From: Nothopassalora personata
Lineage: Eukaryota; Ascomycota; Dothideomycetes; Mycosphaerellales; Mycosphaerellaceae
DNA length: 64,000 nucleotides
Reading direction: 5' to 3'
NCBI GenBank assembly: GCA_033816765.1
Contig: CM066291.1
Coordinates: forward strand, 4,216,001-4,280,000
Shown here: piece after piece, positions 1 to 10,644 of the stretch
How positions within the stretch are numbered: position 1 is the stretch's first letter
Layout: each line of letters begins with the position of its first letter
Made by a program: the position numbers and the translations under genes
Notes under the pieces: model-generated
What the model saw: the letters and a program-made list of their open reading frames with translations, nothing else
Databases searched by the model: none
What the model was told of the DNA's origin: nothing

Positions 1-224
1 GAAACTTTCAGCCCAACAGCTGTACAGTGGGCTGAGCACTTGCAAGGAAAGGAGATGGCAGAATCGCTCGAATCCCTCGAGGTTCGCTGGGAAGATCATT
101 GGTCCTTGGCAATCGTTTAGAGAGTTCTCTATTTGCAGAAGCTTCGACATGCGCGAGATGTAAGTGGACTTTGCAATCTTGTGTACTGCTGATCATATCA
201 AGGAGCACAAAGCTGCGGAGATGA

Positions 225-545
225 CTCAATGTGTGGAGCGTGTCTTGATCGTGTAAGGTCTGAAAAGGAAGAAAGACCGCTCTATAAACAGCTTGTGCAT
301 GGGCACGGACCAATGACCTATTCACTTCAAGTGGTCGGTCTTGGACACGAGCCTGTTCGATATCGACCCACTACACGGTGTCACGCTGCTGCATCGAGCG
401 ATCGACCGGGAAGCGCTGGCGAATGTGACCATGCTGATGACGCGGCTTGGCGTTCCTTTGAACAATAGCATGCGCTTATGGGTGGCTTCCCGTTTGATGA
501 GGACGATTTCGAGGCATCAAATTGATGCACAAGAGCGTGTTTGAT
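225..545 (+). pseudogene. Degraded coding relic, ankyrin-like segment
   Basis: A short open frame from about 317 to 544 reads like coding sequence, including an ankyrin-like stretch (GVTLLHRAIDREALANVTM). No start, intron structure or complete domain can be defined, and the preceding 90 bases look coding in a different frame, so this is probably a decayed or partial gene. The segment around 225-340 is clearly related (about 80% by eye over 60 bases) to the interior of the MITE at 57765-57870, where it is RIP-altered. Identity is unknown; the ankyrin reading is an inference from one motif. Confidence 0.25.
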
Positions 546-920
546 CGTGAAGAGTAACGTAGCTTCTTACCACGGGGAGCCATTGTCGTACCCCTGCCTG
601 CTGAGGATCTCCACGCTCTGCTTCACTAGGGTCACCACTACGGCATGCACCAACGTCAAATACGACATGTGGCAGTGTTCGACAAGTATTGCAAGCATAC
701 TCTCTGTCTGGGACGAGTGGTGTCTGCAAAGCCATGGATGACACGGCTCGTGATACATCATGTCGGGATGTAGTTCTCGGGATGTAGTTCAAGACGAGTG
801 ACCAACTCCTGCGTTGGTTCACGAACGGATCGGGTGATAAAAGGTTTGATCGAAACCGCGGCGACTAGTAGTGACTGCGACGGTGACGACTGGTTTTACC
901 CCATCGGCGCATCCACAGAC
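546..920. other. Unassigned stretch before the MITE
   Basis: No gene can be supported here. A frame from 798 runs to the MITE insertion point at 930 and, if the MITE and one target duplication are removed, continues into 1506 and stops about 45 bases later. This suggests the MITE landed in an older relic. Confidence 0.3.
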
Positions 921-930
921 TCTCACAAAA
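921..930. repeat. MITE target-site duplication, left copy
   Basis: TCTCACAAAA, identical to 1496-1505 on the other side of the element. Confidence 0.85.
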
Positions 931-1495
931 CGGTGAATTACTCCCATAGGGACAATTATGTCAGAAATTACTGCTATAGGGATCATTATGCAAAAAATAC
1001 TCCTATAGGGACTTATAGGGATGCCAAATTACTACTATAGGGACATATATATAGTAATCTTTATTTTTTGTACCTATAATATAGTTAACTATTGTTTCTG
1101 TAGATGCTAAATATACTATAGTATAACGATGTTACTCCGAATGTCGGCTCTCGACTATATGTCCGTGTTATATGTCTTAGATAAGCCCTATCTTGCTTAT
1201 TATGTCGTTCTTACTCCCTAAGCTACTCTTTACCTACTCGTAACTTTTATAAGCTACGAGCTACGAGTCGTTAGGATTAAAACGTACTACTGTTATTTAA
1301 CATGCTCGTATAAGCTAGTAGAGTATATTATTAAATAATAGTAGTATATAAAGAAGTCGTAAAGAGCGACTGCTATAATATGTCCCTATAGCAGTAATTT
1401 AGCATCCCTATAAGTCCCTATATAAGTAATTTTTATATAATTGTCCCTATAGGAGTAATGAACGACATAATTGTCCCTATAGGAGTAATTCACCG
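931..1495. mobile_element. Mutator-like MITE, 565 bp, 10-bp target duplication
   Basis: The element starts CGGTGAATTACTCC and ends with the exact complement-reverse, GGAGTAATTCACCG. The terminal inverted repeats are about 125 bp (931-1055 and about 1371-1495). It is flanked by a perfect 10-bp direct repeat, TCTCACAAAA, at 921-930 and 1496-1505. Long TIRs plus a 9-11 bp target duplication are typical of Mutator-like elements; no transposase is encoded, so it is non-autonomous. Each TIR holds about four diverged copies of a unit containing ATTACTCCTATAGGGAC. Two related copies lie at 56928-58087. Confidence 0.85.
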
Positions 1496-1505
1496 TCTCA
1501 CAAAA
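1496..1505. repeat. MITE target-site duplication, right copy
   Basis: TCTCACAAAA, identical to 921-930. Confidence 0.85.
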
Positions 1506-1750
1506 CATCATGCGCGCCCTTAAATCAGGCCGCCATCCCTACTTTGTGTTAGATCTCCAGTGCTATCCCAGTGAAGCCCTTTTCACCGAATCCAATACCT
1601 TACCATCGCTCAAATCAACGAGCGAGAAATTGCTTACCTCTTTGCCGATGAAGTTGTCAGCTTTCTGCTCACCCACAAAATGGCTGTCTTCCTCGTGAGC
1701 GCGATCCGGCGGCATTACCAGAAATCCTCGACATGGGTGACGTAATCCGG
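1506..1750 (+). pseudogene. Degraded coding relic downstream of MITE
   Basis: Two overlapping frames look partly coding: one from 1510, and a second that contains the reading INEREIAYLFADEVVSFLLT and runs to a stop near 1740. A frameshift between them would explain both. I do not recognise the family. Composition is normal (not RIPed), unlike the sequence that follows. Confidence 0.2.
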
Positions 1751-1775
1751 TCGTGACGCCGTGCTAAGATGATGG

Positions 1776-1951
1776 TGTTGTATTTAGGTATTTGACGAGT
1801 ACAAGCTTCCAGATTGAAACGATAGGGTGGATTAGTAACCCTTATGAATTGCCACAAGGTGTAAGACTATCTAGCTATAGAAAACAGTGTAATATAGTGT
1901 GTGTGTGCTAAGTCCTAACTAACATAGACCTTAGTTACCTGATTCACAACA
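1776..1951 (-). repeat. Candidate copia-type LTR, reverse orientation
   Basis: On the minus strand this 176-bp segment begins TGTTGTGAATCAG and ends AAATACAACA, and is immediately preceded (minus strand) by a purine tract, CTAAAGGGGGAG. That is the usual arrangement of polypurine tract plus 3' LTR in copia elements. No matching second LTR or target duplication was found in the window, so this may be the end of a truncated reverse-oriented copia. Confidence 0.4.
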
Positions 1952-2684
1952 CTCCCCCTTTAGACTAACTACTATAAAGACAGTCTAATTAACTTAATAT
2001 CACCTATATTGCTATATTAGTCTCGAACACCTTTACTAGTTCTAGATACTAGGTTTCTGCTATAAGCAAGCACATACTAAGGACAGTAATCTTGTTAGAT
2101 TTGCATATGCAAGAGACCTACTCTTAGACACACTTAGGCCTTATCTTTCTGCTTTTGGAAGTGAATAGAAGGTTCTCTCGGCTTAAGAAGGTCTAGCTAG
2201 GCAGTAACGCACAAACCTCGTAGGTACGTATAAAAGAAGCTAGTTCTTTACTAAACAACTCTCTCTACTTTATACTACTTTACACCTCTCTTCCCCCCTT
2301 TTTAGACTACTATACCCACTTATACACCCTAACAACTACTACACACCTATTCTTAGAGCTTTTTAAGAAGCTTTTAGTAAGGTATGCTGTATATATAATG
2401 GTGTTTTAAGGGTATTGCTAACTTATAAGTAGCATTATAGTAGATGTTGTTAAGTGGACTCCTATAAACTAGTTTAGTAGTACTAGCAATGTCTTTAGTA
2501 GTAGATCTAGCTCTAGTGACGATAAAGATCCTAATAAGCGTCCTCCTAGTAATAGTAGAAAGGGTCTACCTATATCTAGTAGGATCTCTAAGCGTAAGAC
2601 CCTTATTAAGGCACTTAGACTAGTTAAGCAGATTATCGAGAGTAGGCGCAAGATTACTAAGAAGAATATAACCTTGTAGCTTAC
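1952..2684. other. RIP-altered AT-rich DNA, possible ORF relic from 2398
   Basis: Very AT-rich and dense in CTA/TAG. A frame beginning ATG at 2398 can be followed if TAG/TAA are read as former glutamine codons. It continues across the Gypsy-1 and Gypsy-2 insertion points (2684 to 9587, 9638 to 13052) without changing frame once each insertion and one target copy are removed. Because RIP itself removes TGA and makes TAG, lack of TGA is not proof of coding, so the reading stays weak. It could be a gag-like or other element protein. Confidence 0.25.
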
Positions 2685-3104
2685 TATTACGGGTTAGATT
2701 GGGCTAATGCTCAGTAACCAATTAGAGCCTCTACAGTTAAGTAGGCGCTACTACAGCTGGAAAGGCACAGCCACTATAGAGTAATCTGTTACTCTACGAG
2801 ACCTACAAGACAGATCAATAGATTAGAACAGAGTACGACAGTAATTAATCTATTGCTCTGTACGATCTGTAAAACAGATTAATAGATCGGAGTAGATTAA
2901 TAATAATTTCCTTTGTATTTAGGAACGCTAGAAACCCTTATGGTTCTAATGCGTTTAACTTATGTTACTATCTCACTAATTGGAATATAACTCTTATTCC
3001 TATCATTTATCTTCGCTTAGCTTGCTTTAGCCTCTCTAAAGAATACCGCCACGTGACTTGACTTATCTCTCCTTTAAGACTAGCCCTAGAACGAGACAAT
3101 AACA
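2685..3104 (+). repeat. Gypsy-1 5' LTR
   Basis: Pairs base for base in length with 9162-9581 and begins TATTACGGG, where TG has become TA, a RIP-type change. Confidence 0.92.
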
Positions 3105-3199
3105 CTTTAAACGCCCTTAGGATAAGCGCTACTTAAGCAGCTAGTAGGGAAACACCCGCCCCTAGCGAAGTAGGAAGCATCCGCCGTACGCTACTATAA

Positions 3200-6100
3200 T
3201 AGACTACCACGAAGGACGATAAGTCTAATAACGATAACGAGCCTACTCTAAGGAGGAACGACGTTAAGGCTGCTAAGCTAGACCTCTTCTATAGAGACAG
3301 GGCCAAGTTCGACGACTAGATTAATTAGATAGATATGTATCTTATGTTCAACCTAGTCGATGCCGATAAAAGAACTATCTTCGCCATTACGTACCTTCGC
3401 GGAAGTACGTAGAACTAGATCAAACCTTACCTTAAGGAATACCTTAAAGGTATAGGACGATAAGACCCTACTAGAATATTTAGGAACTACACCCTTTTTA
3501 AAGATAAGATAAAGTCAATCTTTAGAACCTCGAACGAAGTCCAATAGGCTATACGAATCATTCAACACCTAAAGTAGAAGACGTCTGCTTTAGAGTATGC
3601 CGCTAAATTCGAAGAATACGGACAAATTACCAGATAGGACTAGACGGCGTTAATAACTATGTTCCGACGTAGACTTAAGGACTCCGTTAAGGACGAGTTA
3701 ATAAGACACGGGGGACAGATCACTAACCTCGAAGAGCTAATAAAGGCGTCGATTAACATCGATAACTAGCTCTAGGAACGACACTAGGAGAAGAAATACG
3801 ACTCTAAAGTAGGAGGAATAGTAGGATATGCTCCGGACCGTAGACCCTTAGGAGGATACGTTACGAAGGGAGAATTCTCACGACAAAGCTAGCCCTACTA
3901 TAGACTATAGCTAATGGAACTGGACGTTACCTAACGAGGACGGAGGATCGACAAGAGTAGGGGCTACGGAAAGAACCCCTTTAAAGGAAAAGGAAAACTC
4001 ACATGTTATGCCTATAGTAAGGAAGGTTACATAGCGCGGGATTGCCGCGGTAAAAATATAGTGCGCCGCGAGAAATTCAATATAATGCAACCCCGAACTA
4101 GTAAATCCGAGAGTAGCGTTAGATCTCGAGGAGATACCGACTATACTTAGAGAGTAGGGGAGAGAGCTAATAACAGAAGCACGACGCCTCTCCTAGACCC
4201 CTTAGAAGGACGAGGAGGATACTATAGGTAGCAAATAGTAGTCATTCTATTTAGTGCGAAGAACTAACCACGACAGTTCAATATAACAACACGAAGAGTC
4301 GACTACGAGATTGAATCAGAGTCTCGAAATAGTTATAGAAGCCTTTATTAGCGATTCTGTTACTAAGACTCGTATTAAGTCTACTACGCCGCGAAGTTAG
4401 GCGCAGGGTATTAGCCTTAGTAACCACGAGGAACCCTAGGAGCGACGTATAGGCAAAACGCCACGCTCCGAGAAGTAGACATCGACGAATCCTACTTTAA
4501 CGAAGATAGAAGCGATAAAGAAAATCAGGACCTAGGATAGAACGGATTATGGTTACTAGAACTATAGGAAGAAAGTTAAGAAACCACCGGGCTAAATACC
4601 ATTAAGGAAGAATAGGATCCGGAAGAATTAAGCGAAGAAGATTCCTCCGAAGGAGAAGAGAGCGACACTAACGACGATAACAAACAACTTACCTTTACGG
4701 TAGATGCACCTAAGAAACTGTACGACATAATTATCTACCTATAAAGAAGGTACGAGGAATTCCTACCTAAGATAGGTAGACGAAGAAGGCTATATTCCAT
4801 TAAGTTTAACAAGACACTCGACACCCTACGAGGCATAGCCTAGGGATACCTACTTATGGAAACGACCGAGAATCTAGCAACCGCCATTATAGAACGACTA
4901 CCGATAGGAAGCCGAATAATAGGAACCGGATATCTTACACCGTTAGGAACATTTATATCGAATAAATTACGCAACATAGTACAGCATGTACGGGCTCTCT
5001 ACTTAGAAACGTAGAAGATCTAGGAACGCAATAGACTACAAGTGTAGACATAGGGCAACGGGCTACAGGTTCTAGCCGAAGCCTCTAGGCACGAAGCACA
5101 GCGAACTACCTACCATTCGGGAAAAGGATTAGCTCCCCTAGAATAAGCGACTAAAGGGAGTTATACAATACTTAGGCTTATATATCGACATCGAACACAG
5201 TTTTCTAGACATAAGCAATCGTTAACGGACACAAGACTAGTGTTATAATCGACTTAGGAGTAGCGGGGAATTTTATCTCCGAGTCTTTCGTAAGAAGAAA
5301 CGGGTTCGCTACCCTAAAGAAGAAATAGGGTTACGAGTTAATCGCGGTAAACGGATCATCGTTACCTAGCGTAGAATAGGAGACGACACCATTGCTACTA
5401 GCTATCTAACAGCACTACGAGAATATTACCTTAGATATTACTAATATAGCCAGTTATAACATAGTATTAGGTATACCTTAGTTAAGAAAGCATAATCTAG
5501 TAATTGACTAGAGAAGAGGAGTACTTACATTTAGGGAATGCGATTGCGTTGTCGACATTTAACCTACGTAGTAGTAGCGTTCACTAGTAGATAAGGTAAG
5601 GAAACAGCTAAACGAGATATAGCTTACGCCGTATAGAAGGATAGAAGAACTACCTTCGACCGGGATAGACACTAGCGTAGGGCCGCCGGGTTACGAAGTT
5701 ACTAGAAGTAATAGAAGTAACGCACTATCGAAGAATACTAACGTCTTAGAGTTAAGTATTCCTAAGGAGTATCGCAAGTGGTCGCGACTCTTTAAAGAGG
5801 AGAGAGGCAAAACCGCCTTACCTAAGCACCGCCTATAGGATTATAAGATTAACATTCAGCTAGGGAAAGAGCCTCTATAGGGACCCCTATATTAAATGTC
5901 TAAGAAAGAGCTATAGACCCTACGAGAATAGCTAAAGGAGAAGCTAGCTAAAGGATAGATAAGAAGATCCACCTCGAGTGTAGGAACTCTATGCATGTTC
6001 GTTCTAAAAGCAAACGGGAAGTTACGACTCGTATAAGACTATAGAAAGTTAAACGAGATCACGATTAAGAACCGATACCCGCTACCTAACATCGAAGAAG

Positions 6101-8560
6101 CATAAGATAGATTAACCGAATTAGACTAGTACACGAAGATTAACCTACGAGATGCCTTCTATACTATACGAATAGTAGAAGGAGAAGAATAGAAAACCGC
6201 CTTTAGAACAAGATACGGACTTTACGAATTCTTAGTTATGCTAATAGGATTAACTAACGCACCCGCATCCTACTAGGACCTTATTAACGAAACACTTAGA
6301 GACCTACTCGACGTATACGTTATCGCTTACATAGACGATATACTAGTCTATACGAAAGGATCCCTATAGGAGCACATAAAATAAGTCTAGGACGTCTTCG
6401 AACGACTTACGCAATTAGGATTTAAGACGGCACCCGAGAAATGCGAATTCTATAAGAAAGAAGTCAAATTCCTAGGCTTCATTATTAGTACTACAGGGAT
6501 AACGATCGACCCTACGAAGACATAGTCAATTAGAGAATGGCTAGAACCGAAAACAGTTAAGGACGTACAATTATTCCTTAGACTAGCGAACTATAACCGG
6601 AAATTCATTAAGGACTACGCAAAGACAGCAGCACTAATAACGATGCTTACGAGAAAAGACGTTACTTAGAAATGGGGAAAGGAACAGATTAAAGCGTTTA
6701 AGAAACTTAAGGAACAATGCGCTTTAGCCCCTACGCTTCGACTATTCGATAGTAGTAAGGAAGTCTACATCGAGACCGATGCGTCTAATATAGTAATAGG
6801 CGCGTGTCTAACATAGACACACGACGGGCAGAGACACCTAGTAGCCTATTACTCCCGGAAAATGACTATAGCGGAACAGAACTACGACATCTATAATAAA
6901 GAGCTTCTAGCTATTATTGCTACTATGCAACATTAGAGAGTATATGTCGAGGGCCTACCGAGGTTAACAATTCTTTCTAACTATAAGAATCTTACGTACT
7001 TCACGACGATAAAAGAACTTACCCGAAGGCAAGCCCGCTAGTCGGAGCTACTAGGACAGTATAAGTTCGAAATCAAATATACTCTAGGACGAGAGCATGG
7101 CCGCGCCGACGCGCTAAGCCGAAGAAGCGACTACATGGAAGAAAAAGAACCAGTGTAACATAAGATATTAAAGACGAACCCCGACGGAAGTCTTAGTACT
7201 AATACGAGAGAATTTAATAACATCGTACGGATATTAGGCGATAGGGACGAACAATTCCCTATATCGTAAGGAAAATACTAAGTACCTAAGGATCGAGAAG
7301 AAGAATGTATACGATAACATCACGACGGACTAACTTATAGACATCCCGGAACTTCGAAAACAATAGACCTAATATAACGCAGTTTCTCATTCCTATAGAT
7401 AAGACTTAAGGTGTTACGCTACATTAAACAATGCGTACACTGCTAACAAAACAAGGCTGCGAGACATACAAAATACGGTTACCTACAGTTTAGGACGCTA
7501 CCGATAAAACCATAGGACGAAGTCATAATAGACTTTATTACGAAACTCCTACCGTTAAAGGATTAAGTTACGAAATAACTATACGACATAATACTAGTTA
7601 TGGTTAATAGACTTACGAAATACGTATACTTCATTCCTACATCGGAAACGTACAATGTAGAGTAGCTCGGGTACCTCGTACTAGATAGACTTATCCGATA
7701 CTACGGATTCCCCTAAGCGTTTATAACGGACAGAGACAAGCTATTTATATTAAACTACTAGAAGACGCTTATAGGAACGATCGGAATTAAACATAAGCTA
7801 TTAATAGCATATTATCCGGAAATAGACGGATAGACCGAAAGGATAAATTAAACGCTAGAACAATACCTACGACACTACATTAATTATGCATAAGACAACT
7901 AGGTTTCATTACTGCTAATAGCGTAGATTGCACTAAACAACCACAAATTAGAGACAACTTTAACGATACTATTTTATGCGAACTTTAGTAAAGATCCTAA
8001 CCTATTTAGAACACCTAGATCTTACCTACAAGCCGAAAGAGCGATCGTGACGACGGACACTCTTAAGGAAGTGCATAAAGAAACACGTAAGGCGATCGAA
8101 GATGCATAATAAAAACTGTCTTAATAACGGCAGGACACGAGAAAAATGGCACCTCTACTAAAAGAGGGGGATAAGGTCTATCTCCTTACAAAAAACTTAA
8201 GAACAAGAAGATAGACTAAGAAACTAGATTACGTTAAGGTCGGACTATTTTTTATCGACAAAGTTATAGGACTAGTTAACTACCGTCTACGACTGCCACC
8301 TAACGCAAAAATCCACCTAGTCTTCTATATCTCTAAGTTAGAACCCGTAGACGCCGAAACACCCTACTAGGAAAGCTTCTATTTCGAACCGGAAGCAGAA
8401 AACGAATTCGAAGTCGAAAGAATCCTAGACAAGAAAGGTCAGCGATACCTTATTAAATAGAAAGGATACAACGAATTAGAAAATACCTAGGAACTAGAAA
8501 GAAACCTTAAGAACTGCCGGCTACTTCTAATAGAGTATTTCTAGCGCCGGAAGAACCTCG
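3200..8560 (+). pseudogene. Gypsy-1 gag-pol, destroyed by RIP
   Basis: Many in-frame TAG/TAA codons interrupt an otherwise recognisable polyprotein. Landmarks: a decayed CCHC-like knuckle near 3998-4050; a protease-like IIDLGVAGNFIS near 5245-5285; RT with the reading KLRLV..DYRKLNEI near 6015-6060 and YIDDILVYT near 6325-6355; RNase H ETDAS near 6770; the integrase HHCC zinc region near 7310-7460 with a HHDG..YRHPG start; integrase core motifs TDRDK near 7725 and PEIDGQTER near 7815; and a chromodomain ending with KGYNELENTWE near 8460-8495. The mutations are overwhelmingly CAG/CAA to TAG/TAA. It cannot encode an active protein. Confidence 0.88.
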
Positions 8561-8629
8561 AAGAGAAGGAGGACCATATAACTAGAAATCGGAGGAGACA
8601 TTATAACCTTAGTCGATAAGAAGATTCTA

Positions 8630-9067
8630 AGTGTTAGGAGCTAGGTAGAAGTCCGCTAACCCCTCCTACTCTAGCTCTAATAGGTCCGCCGACTCCACGG
8701 CAATAGCCTCGTTAGCTCTCTAATCTACGAGCTCCATCTGCCTACGTAACCGTTCTTCCTTCGCATACGTAGTATTAAGGGCCTCGCGAGCACGCTCTTA
8801 AGCCTCGCGGGCTTCCTTTATCTACCGCTACAGTTTCTTCTTTTTACTAATAAGGCGATCAAACTCGGAACGCGACACCTTTACATTATAACGGATGTTT
8901 TGACGAACATACTTATTATACCGCCCCGATGACACATGCACCTTGCACACCCGCGAATGCGCCCGACAGTTAGAATAGGACCGTACTATTATTTCTCCGA
9001 AGTTGTCGATGGTTTCCGCTAACTTAAGACGACGAGAGGTACTCGAGGAAGAAGGAGCCTTTAGCAT
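8630..9067 (-). pseudogene. Antisense Cys-rich/coiled-coil ORF in Gypsy-1 3' region
   Basis: On the minus strand an ATG at 9065-9067 opens a frame of 79 codons, and the same frame continues past a TAG to about 8630 if TAG is read as RIPed CAG. The N-terminal part has residues spaced like a fungal cysteine cluster; several Cys positions would now be Tyr (TGY to TAY). It is followed by SRSEFDRLISKKKKL and a charged heptad-like segment (KEAREA.ERAREAL, AKEERLRRQMELVD) typical of coiled coil. It lies between the chromodomain and the 3' LTR, opposite to pol. This looks like an accessory antisense gene of the element rather than a shadow, because the pol frame has already ended. Function unknown. 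Confidence 0.5.
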
Positions 9068-9161
9068 GTTAGGGACGACATAAATAAAAACACTAAACGA
9101 AGGGACAAGGCGACAGAACTATAACCTAAGCTCGGGACGAGCTAAGCTAAGAGGGGGATAG

Positions 9162-9581
9162 TGTTACGGGTTAGATTAGGCTAATGCTTAGCAACCAATT
9201 AGAGCCTCTACAGTTAAGTGGGCGCTACTATAGCTAGAAAGGCACAGCTACTATAGAGTAATCTGTTGCTCTACGAGACCTATAAGACAGATTAACAGAT
9301 TAGAATAGAGCACGATAGTAATTAATCTATTGCTCTATACGATCTATAAAACAGATTAACAGATCGGAGCAGATTAATAATAATTTCCTTTATATTTAGG
9401 AACGCTAGAAACCCTTATAGTTTTAATGCGTTTAACTTATGTTACTATCTCACTAATTGGAATATAACTCTTATTCCTATCATTCATCTTCGCTTAGCTT
9501 ACTTTAGCCTCTCTAAAGAATACCGCTACGTAACTTAACTTATCTCTCCTTTAAGACTAGCCCTAGAACGAGACAATAACA
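9162..9581 (+). repeat. Gypsy-1 3' LTR
   Basis: Starts TGTTACGGG and ends ATAACA, followed by the CTTAC target duplication. Preceded by the polypurine tract at about 9149-9161. Confidence 0.92.
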
Positions 9582-9638
9582 CTTACTATAGCATCCCTTA
9601 AGGTTGCCTTCTATAAGAAGAAGCTTCTAACTACTAAG

Positions 9639-9831
9639 TGTCACCGTACCGGCGCCCATTCACCTCGATCCGCGCGCACGTGCGTGGGCACCACAAGCGC
9701 GCCGCTGACTAAGCCGCTGACTAATCGGCTTGGCGCTCCCTTAAGTATCTCGCGCTCTCCGCGCCTCTCTTAGATAGCTATCTATTCGACTTGTACCTTA
9801 TCCGACCACGTGCTTGCACCTGCTTGTGACA
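9639..9831 (+). repeat. Gypsy-2 5' LTR
   Basis: Begins TGTCACCGTACC and ends CTTGTGACA, with TGTCAC/GTGACA as inverted ends. Appears identical to 12854-13046. Confidence 0.93.
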
Positions 9832-9981
9832 CTTCGAATAGATCATCACCAACGTGTAGAGAGACACGAGAAGCTGCATTCGGGAGATTGCAGAGAAACC
9901 GCGACAGCACAAGGTGCTGAGATCAGGTGTTGGACTCGACTGAGTCGCACCTTGAAGTAGGTCATAGCTAACACAGCAGCA

Positions 9982-10644
9982 ATGGCAAGACCCACCGGCA
10001 CCGGCGCGCCAGGCGCAGGCGCAGAGAACACTGACCGACGCGTCCATCGCGCGTCCCTTAGTAGATCATCCTTCTTCACCCTCCCACCTGATCCGCCGGA
10101 TCCCAACAGCGCGAACCCAGCCCAGGCGACTCAGACCCAAGGACGAGAAGAGGATATTGTGAACAAGCTCCTCGACGAGAACAACCAGTACCGCAAGCAG
10201 CATAAGAAAGTGTTCGACCAACTCCAAGAGATTGAAGAGGAGGAAGCCGAAACAGAACTGAACTTGGCTGATCTGTGCGGGCACGAGTTCATCGAGGATG
10301 AGACAGAAGACGAAGGAGCGGGCACGAGTGCAAGCGCAGATCAGCCAAGTTCAGTTCTGTTTCGGCTTCCTCCTCTTCAATCTCTTGGAGTTGGTCGAAC
10401 ACTTTCTTATGCTGCTTGCGGTACTGGTTGTTCTCGTCGAGGAGCTTGTTCACAATATCCTCTTCTCGTCCTGGCTGATACGGCCAAGGCCACGGAAGCT
10501 AAGAAGCTGTACCGCACCCAGTGCAAGGCAGGAAGCCGGACAGTCTCACACGGCGCTCACAGGACCTTCCTGTGCCTGGCGATCTTACTGATCCGCGCAA
10601 TCAGCAACAACATCAGATATTGCTTGGGCCAGACCGGGTTCTGA
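9982..10644 (+). CDS. Gypsy-2 gag-like ORF, rearranged
   Basis: A 220-residue open frame starts at ATG 9982, 150 bases after the LTR. The first half is Pro/Ala-rich followed by a glutamine/glutamate-rich helical stretch (ENNQYRKQHKKVFDQLQEIEEEE), consistent with a Gag N-terminus. From about 10337 the DNA is an inverted copy of 10141-10275, so the second half of this frame is antisense read-through and has no meaning as Gag. No CCHC knuckle is present. The frame overlaps the start of the integrase ORF, which is in another frame. Probably not a functional Gag, but it may supply the packaging region. Confidence 0.6.
   Translation: MARPTGTGAPGAGAENTDRRVHRASLSRSSFFTLPPDPPDPNSANPAQATQTQGREEDIVNKLLDENNQYRKQHKKVFDQLQEIEEEEAETELNLADLCGHEFIEDETEDEGAGTSASADQPSSVLFRLPPLQSLGVGRTLSYAACGTGCSRRGACSQYPLLVLADTAKATEAKKLYRTQCKAGSRTVSHGAHRTFLCLAILLIRAISNNIRYCLGQTGF
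10141..10275 (+). repeat. Inverted repeat, left arm (135 bp)
   Basis: Perfect reverse complement of 10337-10471, separated by 61 bp. It lies in the gag-like region of Gypsy-2. Confidence 0.95.
10337..10471 (-). repeat. Inverted repeat, right arm (135 bp)
   Basis: Perfect reverse complement of 10141-10275. The RNA of this element should fold into a 135-bp hairpin. Confidence 0.95.

Larger units (their letters stand above)
2685..9581 (+). mobile_element. Gypsy-1: full-length RIPed Ty3/gypsy chromovirus
   Basis: A 6.9-kb LTR retrotransposon with 420-bp LTRs at 2685-3104 and 9162-9581 and a perfect 5-bp target duplication CTTAC at 2680-2684 and 9582-9586. The right LTR starts TGTTACGGG and ends ATAACA. 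A purine tract, AAGAGGGGGATAG, lies directly before the right LTR. The two LTRs differ mainly by transitions (the left starts TATTAC), as expected from RIP. Internal order is gag with zinc knuckle, protease, RT, RNase H, integrase, chromodomain, which marks the chromovirus lineage. No reading frame is open. Confidence 0.93.
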
